Assembly (NCBI GenBank): GCA_027422505.1 | Contig: JAPQWV010000002.1 | Coordinates: 29,986,501-30,050,500 of the forward strand | Source: Craterostigma plantagineum | Lineage: Eukaryota; Streptophyta; Magnoliopsida; Lamiales; Linderniaceae | Direction: 5' to 3' | Length of the DNA: 64,000 bases | Part shown: one piece after another, positions 12,378-24,608 of the stretch | Position numbering within the stretch: the stretch's first letter is position 1 | Layout: the number at the start of each line of letters is the position of its first letter | Notes under the pieces: model-generated | What the model was told of the DNA's origin: nothing | Databases searched by the model: none | What the model saw: the letters and a program-made list of their open reading frames with translations, nothing else | Made by a program: the position numbers and the translations under genes

Positions 12378-13353
12378 ATGGGGGAAGAAAGCTCATCCAT
12401 AGCTCCTCCGTGTGAAGGAACACCATACGATCCATCAGTTGCCCAAATCCCAATTGATCTCTTCGTGTCGAAGAAGCTCCACACGCTTGGGATTGGTGGA
12501 CACGTCATCAGATTCACCGATTCATCGGGCAATTTGGCGTACACTGTGAGGAGCAAACCTTCACAACAAGGTTCTTCAGCCGATCATCATCGCTGTCACG
12601 TAAAGCAGCTCCTCGATTCACATGGCAACGTCGTCTTCACCATCAGTCGATTAACCGTGAGCTATTTATTTCAATTCATCTTAATCTTAATTTTTTTTTT
12701 CTGGAGTTGTTTGATTGGTTGCTGGGAATCTATCTATTTGGGGCTCTTTTTGGGTTCAATTAGCACACAGCTTATAATGATCATAATAAGCACGACCCTC
12801 GAATCTATGAGCAGAATAGCTAGCGCAATGCAGAACACAGACTTTTGAGACCATCTTTGTAGAAATAAGAGGTTTATCTGTTGTATACTTTCTTGTTATG
12901 TAGAAAAAATCATGGAAAGGCTATAGAGGAAGCAATATTGATGAGAAAGAGTTGATGTTCTCAGTAAACAAGACAGTCAATGAGTCCACTAGAACCGAGT
13001 TTGAGATATTATCTTACGGCGAAAATAACGAAGGATCGAAGAACGAGTTGCGAATGAAGGGTTGCCCTTTCAAGAGATCTTGCACGATTTATCGAGGCGA
13101 TTCAATCGTAGTTCAGGCTAGTGTTCTTTCTCAAACACGAAGATATAATCCATTTTAACATTTTGCTCAGCTTGAATTGACATGGTATATTTTTATAATG
13201 ATGCAGACCAGCCTTATGTACAAGCTTGGCTTTAAGAAGATTTTCGTTCCCAGGAGTCGATTTCGAGTAACCATATTCCCAGGATTCAATGATCATGGTT
13301 TAGCTGCATCTCTTGTTTTCATATTTCTTCATGGAAGAAAGCTATGGATATGA
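12378..13353 (+). CDS. LOR: LURP-one-related (LOR) protein
   Basis: Member of the plant LURP1-related family (tubby-like barrel fold; LURP1 itself is needed for oomycete defence; biochemical role unknown). Exons 12378-12656, 12904-13116 and 13207-13353 give 212 aa, the usual size. Motifs: IPIDLFVSKKLHTL near the N-terminus, VIRFTDSSGNLAYTV, LLDSHGNVVFTI, KKSWKGYRG, and GDSIVVQTSLMYKL across the last join. The second intron uses a GC donor (13117-13118) in the context CAG|GCTAGT; no GT donor nearby keeps the frame. Retaining the intron would end the protein early, after VVQASVLSQTRRYNPF. Confidence 0.88.
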
Positions 13354-13557
13354 AATGGTATTTATTTCACTATCTCCTTACCTAAATTCAATTGCAAACG
13401 AGTACAAATTCTATGAGACATCTTCGTAAGGATCCCGAATTTATCCATGAGGAAAGAAAAAAAGCAACAAAATGATCCTTGACCCTTCAGAACAGCATGA
13501 TATGATCATCGAACAAGTGAACTATTCCTCGTGTGTTCGAGCAAAAGGATAATTTAA

Positions 13558-16043
13558 TCATCGCATGAAAGGAACCAAGTACCTCATCTCAGTTCCATTT
13601 CCATTGGCTAAGTAGAATATCTTCTTCCAATTAGCCTCGGTGAACGCCTCCCTTTGCACTAGTCTTTGCCTGCCGTATACGGAGAAAGATTAATACATGA
13701 ACGTCCAACGTTTTCTTACAAACGAAGGAAATTTGAATCGATGATCGAACCTGAGATAGTAGTGGCAGACAGTAGCAGCTTCATCCAAGTTGTACCGCGG
13801 GAAATTGACCCGACAATCCATTGGAACATCTGGGAGATCTTGACGCAGTTTCCCAACAGCAGTCGAATGCGAAAAAGCACCCACCATCATATCGTCGTTC
13901 GTCATTGGTCGAAATGCTTTGACCTACAAAAAACGTGTACAAAATGCAGGCTTTCTATTTGGGAGGCAACTTAAAATATCCATATTGTATTTGACTATCG
14001 AACCAAAGAAAGATACTTGTTTGACAAAGTACAAGATGGACACATCATATGGTAATTGGAAGAGAAGGGAAGGTACTTACGATAGCAAGTTCTCTGGCAT
14101 GCACAGGTCGGCAAGAACGAACAGTTACTGGCTCCTCGAAATCACTGAACGTGAACCAACTGTTATACTGCAAAAGACAATAACCTATATTTACTTACAG
14201 AAATGGGGGATTTGTTCTGAACAAAAACAGATGCTCGAATCTTGGTTGAGAATGCCTACTTGATCGATGGCAATAAGGACAGGAACGCTCGTCACTTTGG
14301 ATAATTCTTCCCTCAGACGAACTACAACTCCAACAGCTGCATGAGTATTCTTGATTCCTACTTCAACAAGTTCACAGAGTGTCATCTCATTTGGGATTTC
14401 CAGTTTATCGACGCCCTTTGGCCACCCAACACCAGCGCCCTCTCCAAGAGGGATTGGATCATTTATGTTGCATTTCAAGCCTTGTAAATGGGGTTTACTA
14501 TATTTCAAAAAGTCCTGAAATAACAACAAAGTGAAGTCAGATAGCAAGATTCCAACTAAAGGGTACTTAACAAGAGAATCAATAAGGCAAAAAAATTGAG
14601 GTGATGATAGGGATTGAATAGTACTTGCAGGATATTTGATGCCTGGACAGGGGTATCCCACAAGCCACTATGAGGATTTTTATAAAATAATCCACCGTGT
14701 GTCCAGTCACGACCTTTGGGTACGTAAAGCACGAGCCAGCCTTCTGTTCGAGCCCAGTGGACGAGCATTGCAAGTGCAATACTCTTCCCACTACTAGCGG
14801 GACCGTCTAGTACGACTTGTTTCCGAACCTTGGGCGCTGACAAAAGATTGCCACACGGTTAGTTATATCACTTTTTAATGTCATATACAGTTATACAGTT
14901 CACATTTATTTTACTGAGTGCATCTGCTTCAAGGGGTCAAGAAGATAGAATCCAAAGGGGCACATTGTACTTCACATCCATGTCACTTTAAAGGAAAATT
15001 GTCGAGAAAAGAGTGCACCTTTAGAGTTTACTAACAACGAGGGTTCAGCAGCGCGCTTGAAATTTTCGCAAAGATCAATGAAACTTTCACGTATCAGCAA
15101 TGCACTCCTATACGATTCCTCGAATTCCTTTATCATTCCCATAGGCAAGCCCTCAGGCAAAACTGCTTTAAGCTCCTCCATGCTATAAATCAGTGTACCA
15201 AAATATCACATGATATCTCTTTTACACCCCAAAATAATATACACAGTAAACCATGCAAGACAGGAAACACAATAAGCCCCTTTTTTTCGCAGTCATACAC
15301 ACCGAAAAGCACCATTCTTCAGTTCTGTTCATCTAATAAGCTAAGCATAAAGCTTAACCATGCATAGATACTCGTTCAACTTCAGCAGAAGATGCATCTT
15401 GAGAGACAAAACTCAAACCCCAAAATCATGATTTTTTAAGATTATATGACAGTTTGTCTTTTTGGCGACAAACCTAATCTTCCACAGTCCACAATTGTGT
15501 TCTTAGTTGCCAAAATATACCACACCCATCAACCTCTGCAACAACAACAACCCAACTAACCATTTCCCAGCATTCAACATCTTTCCCACACACAAAATTC
15601 ATCATACTAGACAATGTCACCCGAAGAACGCAAAAACTACGCTTTCAAATCTTTTCATCACAAATTTTAGACGAAAACTAAAATAAAGGGCCCAACCTGA
15701 ACTTCATGTAAGTGCAGGCATCCTCCTTTGTAAGCAAAGAAATGGACTTCTTATCCGTAAACAGAGGTCCACCACTGGGGCCCACATCAAGCGCCGGGTT
15801 CTTGTCATCCTCCGCCAGCAAACGGCGTCTCAGCTCGGATTCTTTCTTGGCGGAAAATTCCGGGTCCTTCGCGGTAGGTTCCGCCGCTGCCTCTTTTTGC
15901 CCCTTCGGATTGAACTTGGGTTTGGGCAGATTCTTCTTATCTTTAGCTGGATTTGGAGACTTCACGGCAAAGCCTCGTCGGTGTGAGGATCTGAGAGGTG
16001 ACGCGGCGGAGGAGGATGCCCGAAGAAGTGATCGGAGAAGCAT
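13558..16043 (-). CDS. DAP3: Small mitoribosomal subunit protein mS29 (DAP3)
   Basis: P-loop GTPase-like component of the small mitoribosomal subunit, homologous to animal DAP3. Seven exons on the minus strand: 16043-15697, 15182-15019, 14836-14625, 14514-14260, 14167-14081, 13923-13751, 13669-13558. Phases agree throughout and give 449 aa. The N-terminus (MLLRSLLRASSSAASPLRSS) is a typical Arg/Ser mitochondrial presequence. The Walker A motif GPASSGKS follows VVLDG, with WARTEGWLVLYVPKGRDWTHGG downstream and VLIAIDQ as the Walker B strand. The C-terminus ends LVPFMR. It is read divergently from U2B'' with 292 bp between start codons. Confidence 0.93.
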
Positions 16044-16335
16044 CTCTTTAGTTATATTACACTTTTGGGGCTTTGGTCAACAGTCCTCAATCAGCTCAGG
16101 GTTTTGGGAAGGAAACGATGGTATGGGAATTTTGGTGTTACAGAGAGGGCAAAATGGTCTTTTAATCTTTCGAACTATCTTGTTGGGCTTCTGGCCCATT
16201 TGTAGCGGTAGTTATATTCGGCCCACTCATTATACTGCACAGTGTTCCCACGACAGTGCTTTCTCCTATTTCTTACAATTAGGGCATTGACGCGCGCGAA
16301 GAGTAGAAAGCATACGAAATCATCTGTTGTTGAAG
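16044..16335. promoter_or_regulatory. Shared divergent promoter of mS29 and U2B''
   Basis: Only 292 bp separate the start codons of the minus-strand mS29 gene and the plus-strand U2B'' gene, so both promoters and 5' UTRs must lie here. No clear TATA box is visible, as is common for housekeeping genes. Confidence 0.6.
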
Positions 16336-17947
16336 ATGCTGACGAGTGATATTCCTCCGAATCAGACGATTTATATAAAGAATCTCAACGAGAAAGTGAA
16401 GAAAGAAGGTGACGTTTCTCTCAGTTTTGAGCTTACTGTTGGGATTTTTTATTCTTTCGTTAGCTTTGTGATTATTCAAGCTTGAACCTGATTACGTTTC
16501 TTGGAGTCGGTTCTGGAACGTTTTTAGTATTATTGTATTTTTTTCTTGATGCTGCTGGACTGGGGACAGTAGAACGTGATTTGTGGTAAAACCTGATACT
16601 TTATTTCCACGGGATTGGAAATGGAATTGGTTTGGATAAACTGTGTGGGAGCTGTTCTTGTCTGGATAGTGATACTTCTTTCTTATTAAGCTCCAGTTTT
16701 TGATTGGTTTAGCCTCTGTAATTGGGGATTTTTTGTCCTGTTCTAGCAGTAGGAGCTTAGCAACGTCCGAGACACGTTAAAAACTGTTTCGTGCATTATT
16801 CTCCACCATGGAGCTATTGAATTGCACTGATAAAGCTGAGACTTTTGTGATATATTTGCTGATGACATATTGTGTGGTTTCAATATTTTGGACAGAGTTG
16901 AAGAGATCACTTTATACCTTGTTCTCACAGTATGGAAGGATTGTGGACATCGTTGCGCTAAAAACTCCCAAGCTTCGAGGTCAGGCATGGGTTGTGTTCA
17001 GTGAAGTTCCAGCTGCAAGTAATGCAGTGCGGCAGATGCAGAACTTCCCCTTTTATGATAAACCTATTGTGAGCTATCAAATTTCCCTGTTCTAGACAAA
17101 TGCATCTTGAATGTTCCTAAAAAAAATAACGGCTGCTCTGATAAACTTAGCTGAGGGTTTCCTTTTTATGCAGAGAATTCAGTATGCGAAGACGAAATCA
17201 GATTGCATTGCTAAAGCTGAGGGCACCTATGACAAGAAAAAGAAGCAAGAGGAAAAAGGTAAATTTTATCTCACATTAGTCAACTATAATTTTCGTTTCT
17301 TTTCCTGTGTTGAGGTTAGGGTACTGTTATTGGACTCGGAAAGTGTACTACATGCAATGCTTGATAGTTTCACTACACAGTTACAGAAACATTTGTGACT
17401 TAACGTATGTTGATGCACAAATTCATAGTTAGATCAATCGTTATTTATATCTCACTCACATCGTTTACATGATATGTTTTTGCTGACCAGCCGAAAGAAA
17501 GAAGCGGGCAGAAGAAGGCCAGCAAAACGCTCCTGCCAACGGGCTTAGGACTCAGACCAATGGAGTCCCACCTGTAAGTAGATGTACCTTCACTCTTTTT
17601 CTCTCCCTTTAGAGTCTAATGTTGCAACTTTTTCGCCAAAAACTATTAATCATTTGCCCTAATTGCAGGCTGCTCCACGTCAAGGAAAACCCCCTACACA
17701 AGAAACAGCTGAGCCCAACAACATTCTCTTCATTCAGAATCTACCCTATGAAACTAACAGCATGATGCTCGAACTGCTTTTCAAACAATACCCCGGTTTT
17801 AGAGAAGTTCGTATGGTCGAAGCTAAACCAGGAATTGCATTCGTGGAATTTGACGACGATTCCCAGTCTTCGGTCGCCATGCAGGATCTTCAAGGCTTTA
17901 AAATTACCGCCCAAAATCCAATGGCCATTTCATATGCCAAAAAATGA
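16336..17947 (+). CDS. U2B'': U2 small nuclear ribonucleoprotein B''
   Basis: Spliceosomal protein that binds U2 snRNA stem-loop IV together with U2A'. Exons 16336-16408, 16896-17068, 17174-17258, 17491-17573 and 17669-17947 give 230 aa, the family length. RRM1 spans about residues 10-88, with [14 protein letters not shown] as RNP2 and [12 protein letters not shown] as RNP1. A Lys/Glu-rich linker follows (DKKKKQEEK). RRM2 spans about 150-228, with [13 protein letters not shown] and [12 protein letters not shown], ending SYAKK. U1A has the same layout, but the start [16 protein letters not shown] and overall length fit U2B'' better. Confidence 0.93.
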
Positions 17948-18998
17948 AAACTTCCTTGTGTTACTCTCAGGTTTATGAATTTCCATGCGCTTGTAGTTAA
18001 TTGTACTGCTTGCTTCAAACTACCAATGCTTGGAATTGTATGAGATTTTGGTACTCAGAAGCAGTCGTTGTGACTCATGTGGATTTTGCATTGTATTGCA
18101 AGTACATTAAATATCTTTAATTTGGGGGAGAGTTGAATTTGAAGAATGGAACATATTCAACTGTTGGGTGTAAACCCAATATTGGACTATTGGGAGGCTG
18201 TTACTATGGTCGTACAATGGGTATATAACAAAAAATGTTTTTAAGTTTTTAATGAAGGGACACGTTTCATCTGACCATAGATGGGGCCCTCCATCAGAAT
18301 TTACATATAAATATAAATATCTTCGTGTTCACTAACAACTCCCTATAGGTTGATAAAAACGAATGTGTGCATGAACGATTGATTTAATATTTATGGAATC
18401 TTTTATCTTATTATAGTTCGAATCGGTTGACCTTAGTGACAGCTTGTTAATAGCTTGTAGCAACAAAAATGCAATGATATGATGGCCAGCGAATCCATGA
18501 TTGCCCTCCCACTCCCACGGAATAAGGCGAGACTTAATAATATTCAAATTTTTGTTAGATCCAAAGTCATTAAAAGAATCTTTGAAGCTCTTATTGTAAT
18601 AAAATTGAATTACAAGGCACATGCTATTGAATACATGATCAAAATCCCTTTTTTATTAACAGGAAAACAATGCTGAAATCAATAAAGTAAATCGTAGGAT
18701 AAATGGTTCAAGAACCGATATATTGTACGCTCCTTGAAGATTTATTACATATGAATTTCTGATCTACAAAGAGTTGAAAAAGTAGTACATATCTTTCATT
18801 TTTCGCACTTGTGCAATAATGCAACTCTGAAATATACAAAAGGGGACAACAAAAAGATCGTACCTCCCTCAAAAACATAAACTCTTCGCATTCGTTAATT
18901 TAGTAAATAATACTAGTTTTATTCACACAAACGTTAATTTTAATGAAAAAATAGTGGGCTCGTGACAAAGAAAAAAGAAAAACGAAAAAAGAAAGTCC
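17948..18998. other. Intergenic between two 3' ends
   Basis: Holds the U2B'' 3' UTR and the 3' end of the minus-strand PADRE gene. AT-rich, no coding signal or repeat recognised. Confidence 0.5.
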
Positions 18999-19463
18999 CT
19001 AGTCCTCGCAAATACTCTCCAAATAGGGTTTCCACTGATCCCCACCAGACGATTTCCTGCGCCTCGTCGCAGTGGAACATTTCCCAGACGGCGGCGGCGG
19101 CTCTGATTTTTTGACCGTTTCCGACGGGTTCTTCTCTGGGTTTTTGTAATTTCTGGTGCTCGTCTTCTTCGTATTCCCATCTTGATCTTTACCAGGCAAC
19201 GAAGAAGAAGATGGTATCAAGAAATAAATAGAGCCTCGCCTGAGCTCAGTCGCCGGAGACAATATCAAAATCCGACGTGTCACTCCCTGAGAGCAGCACG
19301 TGGGCTCCGTCAGGACGTGGTTCGGGTTATTTGTCAACACCTCGCCGGCTGTGACCCGAGCCGTCAACTCATCTACGTTTCCATTCAGGTGTACGATACG
19401 AATCAAATCAAGAGCACCGCAAGGAAGCACGCATGCCAAACAACACCTTAGGCTGTTTCCCAT
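18999..19463 (-). CDS. PADRE (DUF4228) domain protein
   Basis: Intronless, 154 aa. The start MGNSLRCCLACVLPCG fits an N-myristoylation site (Gly2) followed by cysteines that could be palmitoylated, suggesting membrane attachment. The block ALDLIRIVHLNGNVDELTARVTAGEVL is the conserved beginning of the PADRE/DUF4228 family, followed by the typical TRRILILSPATELRRGSIYFLIP strand region. The C-terminal half is Lys/Ser/Pro-rich and probably disordered, as usual. Family members respond to pathogen and abiotic stress; molecular function is unknown. Confidence 0.9.
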   Translation of the reverse strand: MGNSLRCCLACVLPCGALDLIRIVHLNGNVDELTARVTAGEVLTNNPNHVLTEPTCCSQGVTRRILILSPATELRRGSIYFLIPSSSSLPGKDQDGNTKKTSTRNYKNPEKNPSETVKKSEPPPPSGKCSTATRRRKSSGGDQWKPYLESICED

Positions 19464-20082
19464 TATATGGAGATTGGAGAATAATAATATCCAATCCTTC
19501 CTTTTTATTTTTTCCTTGCAATATAGTTATGAATCGAAGGGTGGTGTCTCTTATTTGTGCTATGTGCGACGAAGAGTGTATAGTTTTGGCTTATTCTTAT
19601 GAGTAAGAGAATATATATATAGGAAGTGTTCTTCAAGGGACTTCATATACAATAATATAGTTTGTTACTATATAGATATATGTATAAGCTTGTCTTTTTC
19701 CTGACAAGCCCCCAACGTGGGCACAGAAGTACAGATCAAAGATACTCTTCAGTCTTCACCTGTAAGAGTTATTATATGTCAAAAGATTTATAATCTGTAC
19801 CCTGAATAAGATATCCATACTACTACAGTAATTACGCAGTTTGTTCGAAATTGATATGCATACATATATCACCGTCTTTTGGCGCAATGTGCCCATAATC
19901 TCGACATTTTGAGCTTTTTTTCTTTTATTTATTTCTCTTTGTTCAAAGTGGGTAAACAAAATTAGTTGAGATATGGAAGATATAATTATTTTTTTTTCAA
20001 CAAAACCACAAATGTTTGTTGTAACTATATGTTCTTTCTGAAAATTCAAGAACTATCCCAACAAAACAAAGAAGGCTCAAGA
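19464..20082. other. Intergenic, PADRE upstream region and SNX2 3' side
   Basis: AT-rich, no coding signal recognised. Confidence 0.5.
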
Positions 20083-22595
20083 CTAGCTAGCATTGAAGGG
20101 CCCGTGGTCTTGTTTACCATAGCTGCGCGTATCTTCAGCAACCTTAGCCCACTCTTCGCTGATCTTCTCGTGATAAGCCACCTGTTTTTGTAATAATAAA
20201 TGTGTTTGTAAATCAATATAATCCATTCATGTAATGAATGATCTACAATATATTGTGTAACATTTAGTAATTCTTTATCATCAGCAGCCAACAGTTAATT
20301 ATCTATATTTTGATTTCCAGAAATTGTTTGTACCTGATTGGTGACAAAACCTTTCAACATTTCAACAAAGTCTCCTTTTCTTTCTCTATTTAGCCTCTCG
20401 ATTTCGCTTCTGTTATTTTCCTGCAATAAACAAGTGCGAGCAGCAGTTTTAATGTTCTCTAGAGTTTCATAGTGTGCCGTCAATCTAGATTAAGGACATA
20501 GATAGGCCAAAGAAAACTCAAACTAAATGACAGAGATTCAGTATGTGTGGCAGCATATCAAGAAATAAGAATCGTAGGTTTCAGACAAAATATGCGCCAG
20601 CATATTTCCAACCGTAAATACCTTAATTCTTTCATATTCTCTGATTGCACAATATTTGGCATCCTCCGTGACCCTAATGGCTTCTTTCAGGTCTTGTTGT
20701 TTACGTGTCCTAGACTTATCGCCTCCAAAAAAACTGTAGGAAGCAGTTTCGAGGTTTTCAGCTTTAGAGCGCATGGACGACAATTCTGATGCTAAGGTTT
20801 GGACAGTCAATAATGCACTAGAACGATCAGCAAAGGCATTGTGCGCTGCTAACATCAACCCCATGTAGTCATGCAGCGTCCCCTACAGCAGCATAAAGCA
20901 AGATAATACCTTAAGAAAACGTACTAAAGGCAATATAAACATGACATTGAATATAGCAAATCACGTTCGAAGAATGCAGCCCTTACAAAGCTGTTTGCCA
21001 TCTGTGCAGTCAAACCTCGATGCAATCTGCTAGCTTTGACGGCTGAGGTCGCTAAGCTTTTCATGTATACAGCTCTTACTCTTTGGGTATCAGACGCCAA
21101 CTGCTCATTCTCAAACTTGCTCAGTTTTATGAATGCCAGCCCCAAGTCTCCCGTTGTATCGCCCATATCTTGCTGTGCTTTCACCAAGGATTCAGCCTGC
21201 AATTCCACACACTATCAATCTCCCGGAGAATAGAATGATCACATACAGCATAAACATGAACAGTAGCAAAAAAACTGAACTATGTAGCTCGGATTGAGAG
21301 GCTAAGTTCTCCCAGTTATTGATTCCTGTCCTGTGCAAACAAATTGCTCAATATATATCAACACGCGTAAAAGTGAAGCTAATCCATCAATCCATCAAGC
21401 ATTTAAGTCTACCCAATCCATCAAGCATTGATAAAGAGAAATATATACTTGAATGCAGATTTGTTATGGCTAGGCACAGTTCAGTTACAGCTTGTTCAAG
21501 ACAGACCATACCAAGAATCAGCAAATCTAAACGTGTTATATCAAGCTCGATAAAAAGCTCGACGTGTACAAATTTAATGCTTCAAATCGATTCATTCACA
21601 TCACATCCCTAAATAAATAAGCACAAGACCTGCTTTGTAAAGGTAGTAAGTTCTTTCTCGAGATCCCTCAGCTTCTCCTTCTTCTCCAAGAAATCCCCAT
21701 CCTCCTCCTCGAATCCAGTTTTCGCATTCCCCCAATCATTCATAACAGACTGTTTCAACTCCTTGAAATACCTCAACAAATCCCTACCGCTCTTTGCAGG
21801 CCTCACAGCCTCCTCGGGCCCCACTATACTCTTCGACCCTTCCCCAAAGAGCTGCTTTGGAAGCCTAACCGCCCCGTCAAGAACCCTAGACGCCACATCA
21901 ATGCTCTTAACGAGCGGCATCCGACCTTTTACAGTCAAGAACACACGCAGCTCATCGCTTTTGCGCATCACGGGATGTTTAGCCAGCCTTACTAAATATT
22001 TTTCCAATTCTACCCTCCTCTGCTCCACGAACTCGTGCTTGAGCATCACTTGGCTCTCGACCACACTCTTGTCAGGCCTTGGAGTGATGAAAAGCCCACG
22101 GTAGCTCTCCGATAAGCTATCAGAGAGCAAGACGATGTCTTTAAATCGTCTGCGCACGCTAAAATTCGAACCTTCGTAATCTGGGATGTTGGTATTAGTG
22201 CTGATTAAGTATGTTATGTAGGTGTTGCCACCTGGGACTAGCGAATTGGAAGAATCTACCTCCTTCTGGGGGTCGGAGACTGTGATTTCAAGAAATTCAT
22301 CGGACCGAGGTGGTAGAGAGGTAGGCTCGGCGGAGTTGGGGCTGGGGTCGGCGGCGTCTGCGTATGACGGCGAATCGAGGAGAGGGTGCGCGCTGGGGTA
22401 ATTGGAAGAGGCGGAAACGACGTCGTCGGGTTCGTAATTGCCGTCTAGCGTCAGGTTTGAAAGAGGGTGGTGAGAAATCAAAGGATTCAACTCGTCTCTT
22501 TCAGATGATTGTGCTTCATCTTCTTCTTTGCCGTTCGATTCTCCGAGGGGATGATCGTGAATGCTGTCTTCATCGTTGTTGTCTGAGCTCATCAT
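20083..22595 (-). CDS. SNX2: Sorting nexin 2 (SNX2A/B-like)
   Basis: Retromer-associated sorting nexin acting at endosome/TGN membranes in vacuolar protein sorting. Five exons: 22595-21630, 21196-20987, 20882-20622, 20420-20334, 20181-20083; all phase 0, giving 540 aa. The acidic, Ser/Pro-rich N-terminus is disordered. The PX domain (about residues 100-220) contains FSVRRRFKDI, the basic phosphoinositide-binding strand, and the PPxK-like loop ITPRPDKS. The C-terminal BAR region (about 280-540) is helical, with the conserved stretch MGLMLAAHNAFADRS. The first two codons are both ATG. Plant SNX2 proteins have this length and architecture. Confidence 0.94.
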
Positions 22596-22811
22596 AGCCG
22601 TTCTCCGATCACGGGCGCCGGCGGATCTCCTCCCCTGATTGCGGATTCAGATTACTGTTTGATTTGTGCGTACGCAAACGCAAAGGTTGAAGATTCGGTG
22701 ATGTCGATCAACTAGCTTCATGCTTCTGCAATTATAAGGATTTAATGTAGCTGTAAATTAATTATTACTTTAAATAAAAAAGAAGATTTAAAATACAGTT
22801 GACTTTCCACC

Positions 22812-23793
22812 CAATTGAGCTTGTAAATTACTATTCAGCGTGTTTTATTTCTTAGTCACCTGCCCCTAAAGGACTGTAAATAGACGATTTTATCCTTATA
22901 ATATTTAAATTAATTTAAAAAGAAAAAATAACTAAATATATAATTCTGGTACGAAATACTGAAAACTACATACACCAATTAATTCGAACGCTCGATCGAA
23001 ACGAAAAAAAATCGATTTAACATTTTAGGATCGATCGATCGATATTCTCGGCCCTACAGTGCACGAGCCGAGCAAAATTTTCGGCCGGGCTGTGCGCGGG
23101 CCAATCGATATTTTCGGCTTGGACACTGTCTGACCAAAACTTTCGTTCAGCCCGTACACTGCAGGGCTGAAAATATTGATGGTCCGCTGCACTGCCTGGC
23201 CGAAAATCTCGATCGACACGTTTTTTTTTTGCTTTTTGAGAATAATTATTTGTATTAGTAATTTTTTTGTGTTATAATTTGTGACTATCTATTGTATTAG
23301 TAATTTAAAGATGGAAAAAATATTCCAAACATAAACAATACGCGTCCGATAAATAAACGAAACATAAACAGTACGCTTTGGAATATTTTGCATCTTTATT
23401 CCGTTTCGAATTACGAATACAATAAATAAAAAAATACGGTCGATCGAGATTTTCGGCCAGGCAGTGCAGCGGACCATCGATATTTTCGGCCCTGCAGTGT
23501 ACTGGCCGATCGATTTTTTCGGCCAGACGAAGTTTTTGGTCAGGCAGTGTCCGGGCCAAAAATATCGATCGGCCCGCACACAGCCCGACCGAAAATTTCG
23601 TTCGGCTCATGCACTGCAGTGCCGAAATATCGATCGATCGGTCCTAAAATGTTAAGTCGAATTTTTTTTTCCGTCGATCGATCGTTCGAATTTTTTCTTT
23701 CTAATTAATTTAAATATCATAAGGGCAAAATCATCTTGTTCTTTATGGGGCGGTGGCCGGGAAAATGGAGGCGGTGAATAGTAATTAGATTGG
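22812..23793. repeat. Large modular inverted repeat (fold-back element)
   Basis: The two ends are inverted copies: AATTACTATTCA at 22825-22836 is matched by its reverse complement at about 23776-23787, and CACC-GCCCC-TAAAG next to it by its complement near 23740-23757. Inner arms (about 22980-23218 and 23435-23690) are GC-richer and made of about six roughly 33-bp modules alternating CGATATTTTCGGC-like and CACTGCAGGGC-like cores. An AT-rich spacer of about 215 bp lies between. Target duplication unclear. Probably a nonautonomous DNA transposon. Confidence 0.7.
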
Positions 23794-23870
23794 CTTCGAG
23801 CGAGAAAACAAATGCCATTTACTTTACTACTACAGCTGTTAGAATGTTAGTAGAAAATCCCATCGTTGAA

Positions 23871-24200
23871 CAATGGCTTCGAAATTCGGGTTGCCTGGAG
23901 GAGTGCCGGGGCGTAGGATCCGACCCATATGGGACGCCGTTGAGTCTCGGCAGTTCTGAAGCCTACTCTGTTTCGCTTCTTGCGAAGTACCCAAACTCTC
24001 CGTACGCACTTTGTAAGTATCATCTGTTTTTTTTTAATTCTTTCGTTTAGTGAAGGAATAAGAATGAAATCGTTTGGTTGATGTGGGTTGCTGGGGCGAA
24101 ATGGGCAGGCGTTGGAAGCTTTGATTTTGGAGAGGATGGGAAAAAGATGAAGAGGCACCTTCTGTTTGTTTAAATGCCAAGGAGATTTTTTGCAAGGAAG
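23871..24200 (+). pseudogene. NAA25: NAA25 (NatB auxiliary subunit) 5' fragment
   Basis: At 23871 an ATG opens MASKFGLPGGVPGRRIRPIW and DAVESRQF, the start of NAA25, the auxiliary subunit of N-terminal acetyltransferase B. A stop follows immediately and the frame shifts; LLAKYPNSPYAL continues in another frame up to a donor-like site near 24013. An acceptor-like CAG near 24109 precedes ALEALILERMGK, then a stop and decayed sequence. A full NAA25 has about 1,000 residues, so this is a short broken copy that still shows the first intron. Confidence 0.7.
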
Positions 24201-24423
24201 ACTGATTTGATGACCTCCCTCACCTCTCTGGGCAGACTTAGATTATCTATGGGGAAACTATCTGAACTTCATGGCTCCGATGATCCATGTTCCTCGCTCG
24301 TGTCCGTATAGACTACTCGAAATCTTTTATCTGTGCTGCCAGACAAGTAAAGAACAAATATATTGTCTTTGCCTAGTATATTTTTTCATTTTCTTCCCAG
24401 GATAAGTAGTTGAATTTTTCCAG

Positions 24424-24501
24424 TTTAAGGATTATCGGCAAAGTTCGAATCACTCCCATTCTGAAGTTAAGAAGACCTTGGCTAATCTTGACGAGGATGA
24501 G
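24424..24501 (+). pseudogene. Orphan exon-like segment
   Basis: A stop-free segment flanked by an acceptor-like TTTTCCAG and a donor-like GTACAG. It encodes FKDYRQSSNHSHSEVK followed by KTLANLDEDE. It looks like a genuine internal exon, but I do not recognise the family. It lies between the NAA25 and epimerase fragments and has no flanking partner exons. Confidence 0.4.
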
Positions 24502-24608
24502 GTACAGAATTTGCTCTTCATTTGATCGGTGGCTTTAAATTATCCATCTTGTTTCTTCGATTCGTTTAACATAATCCCTTTTAAAGTGTTGGGCTATGCC
24601 GAGGAATG

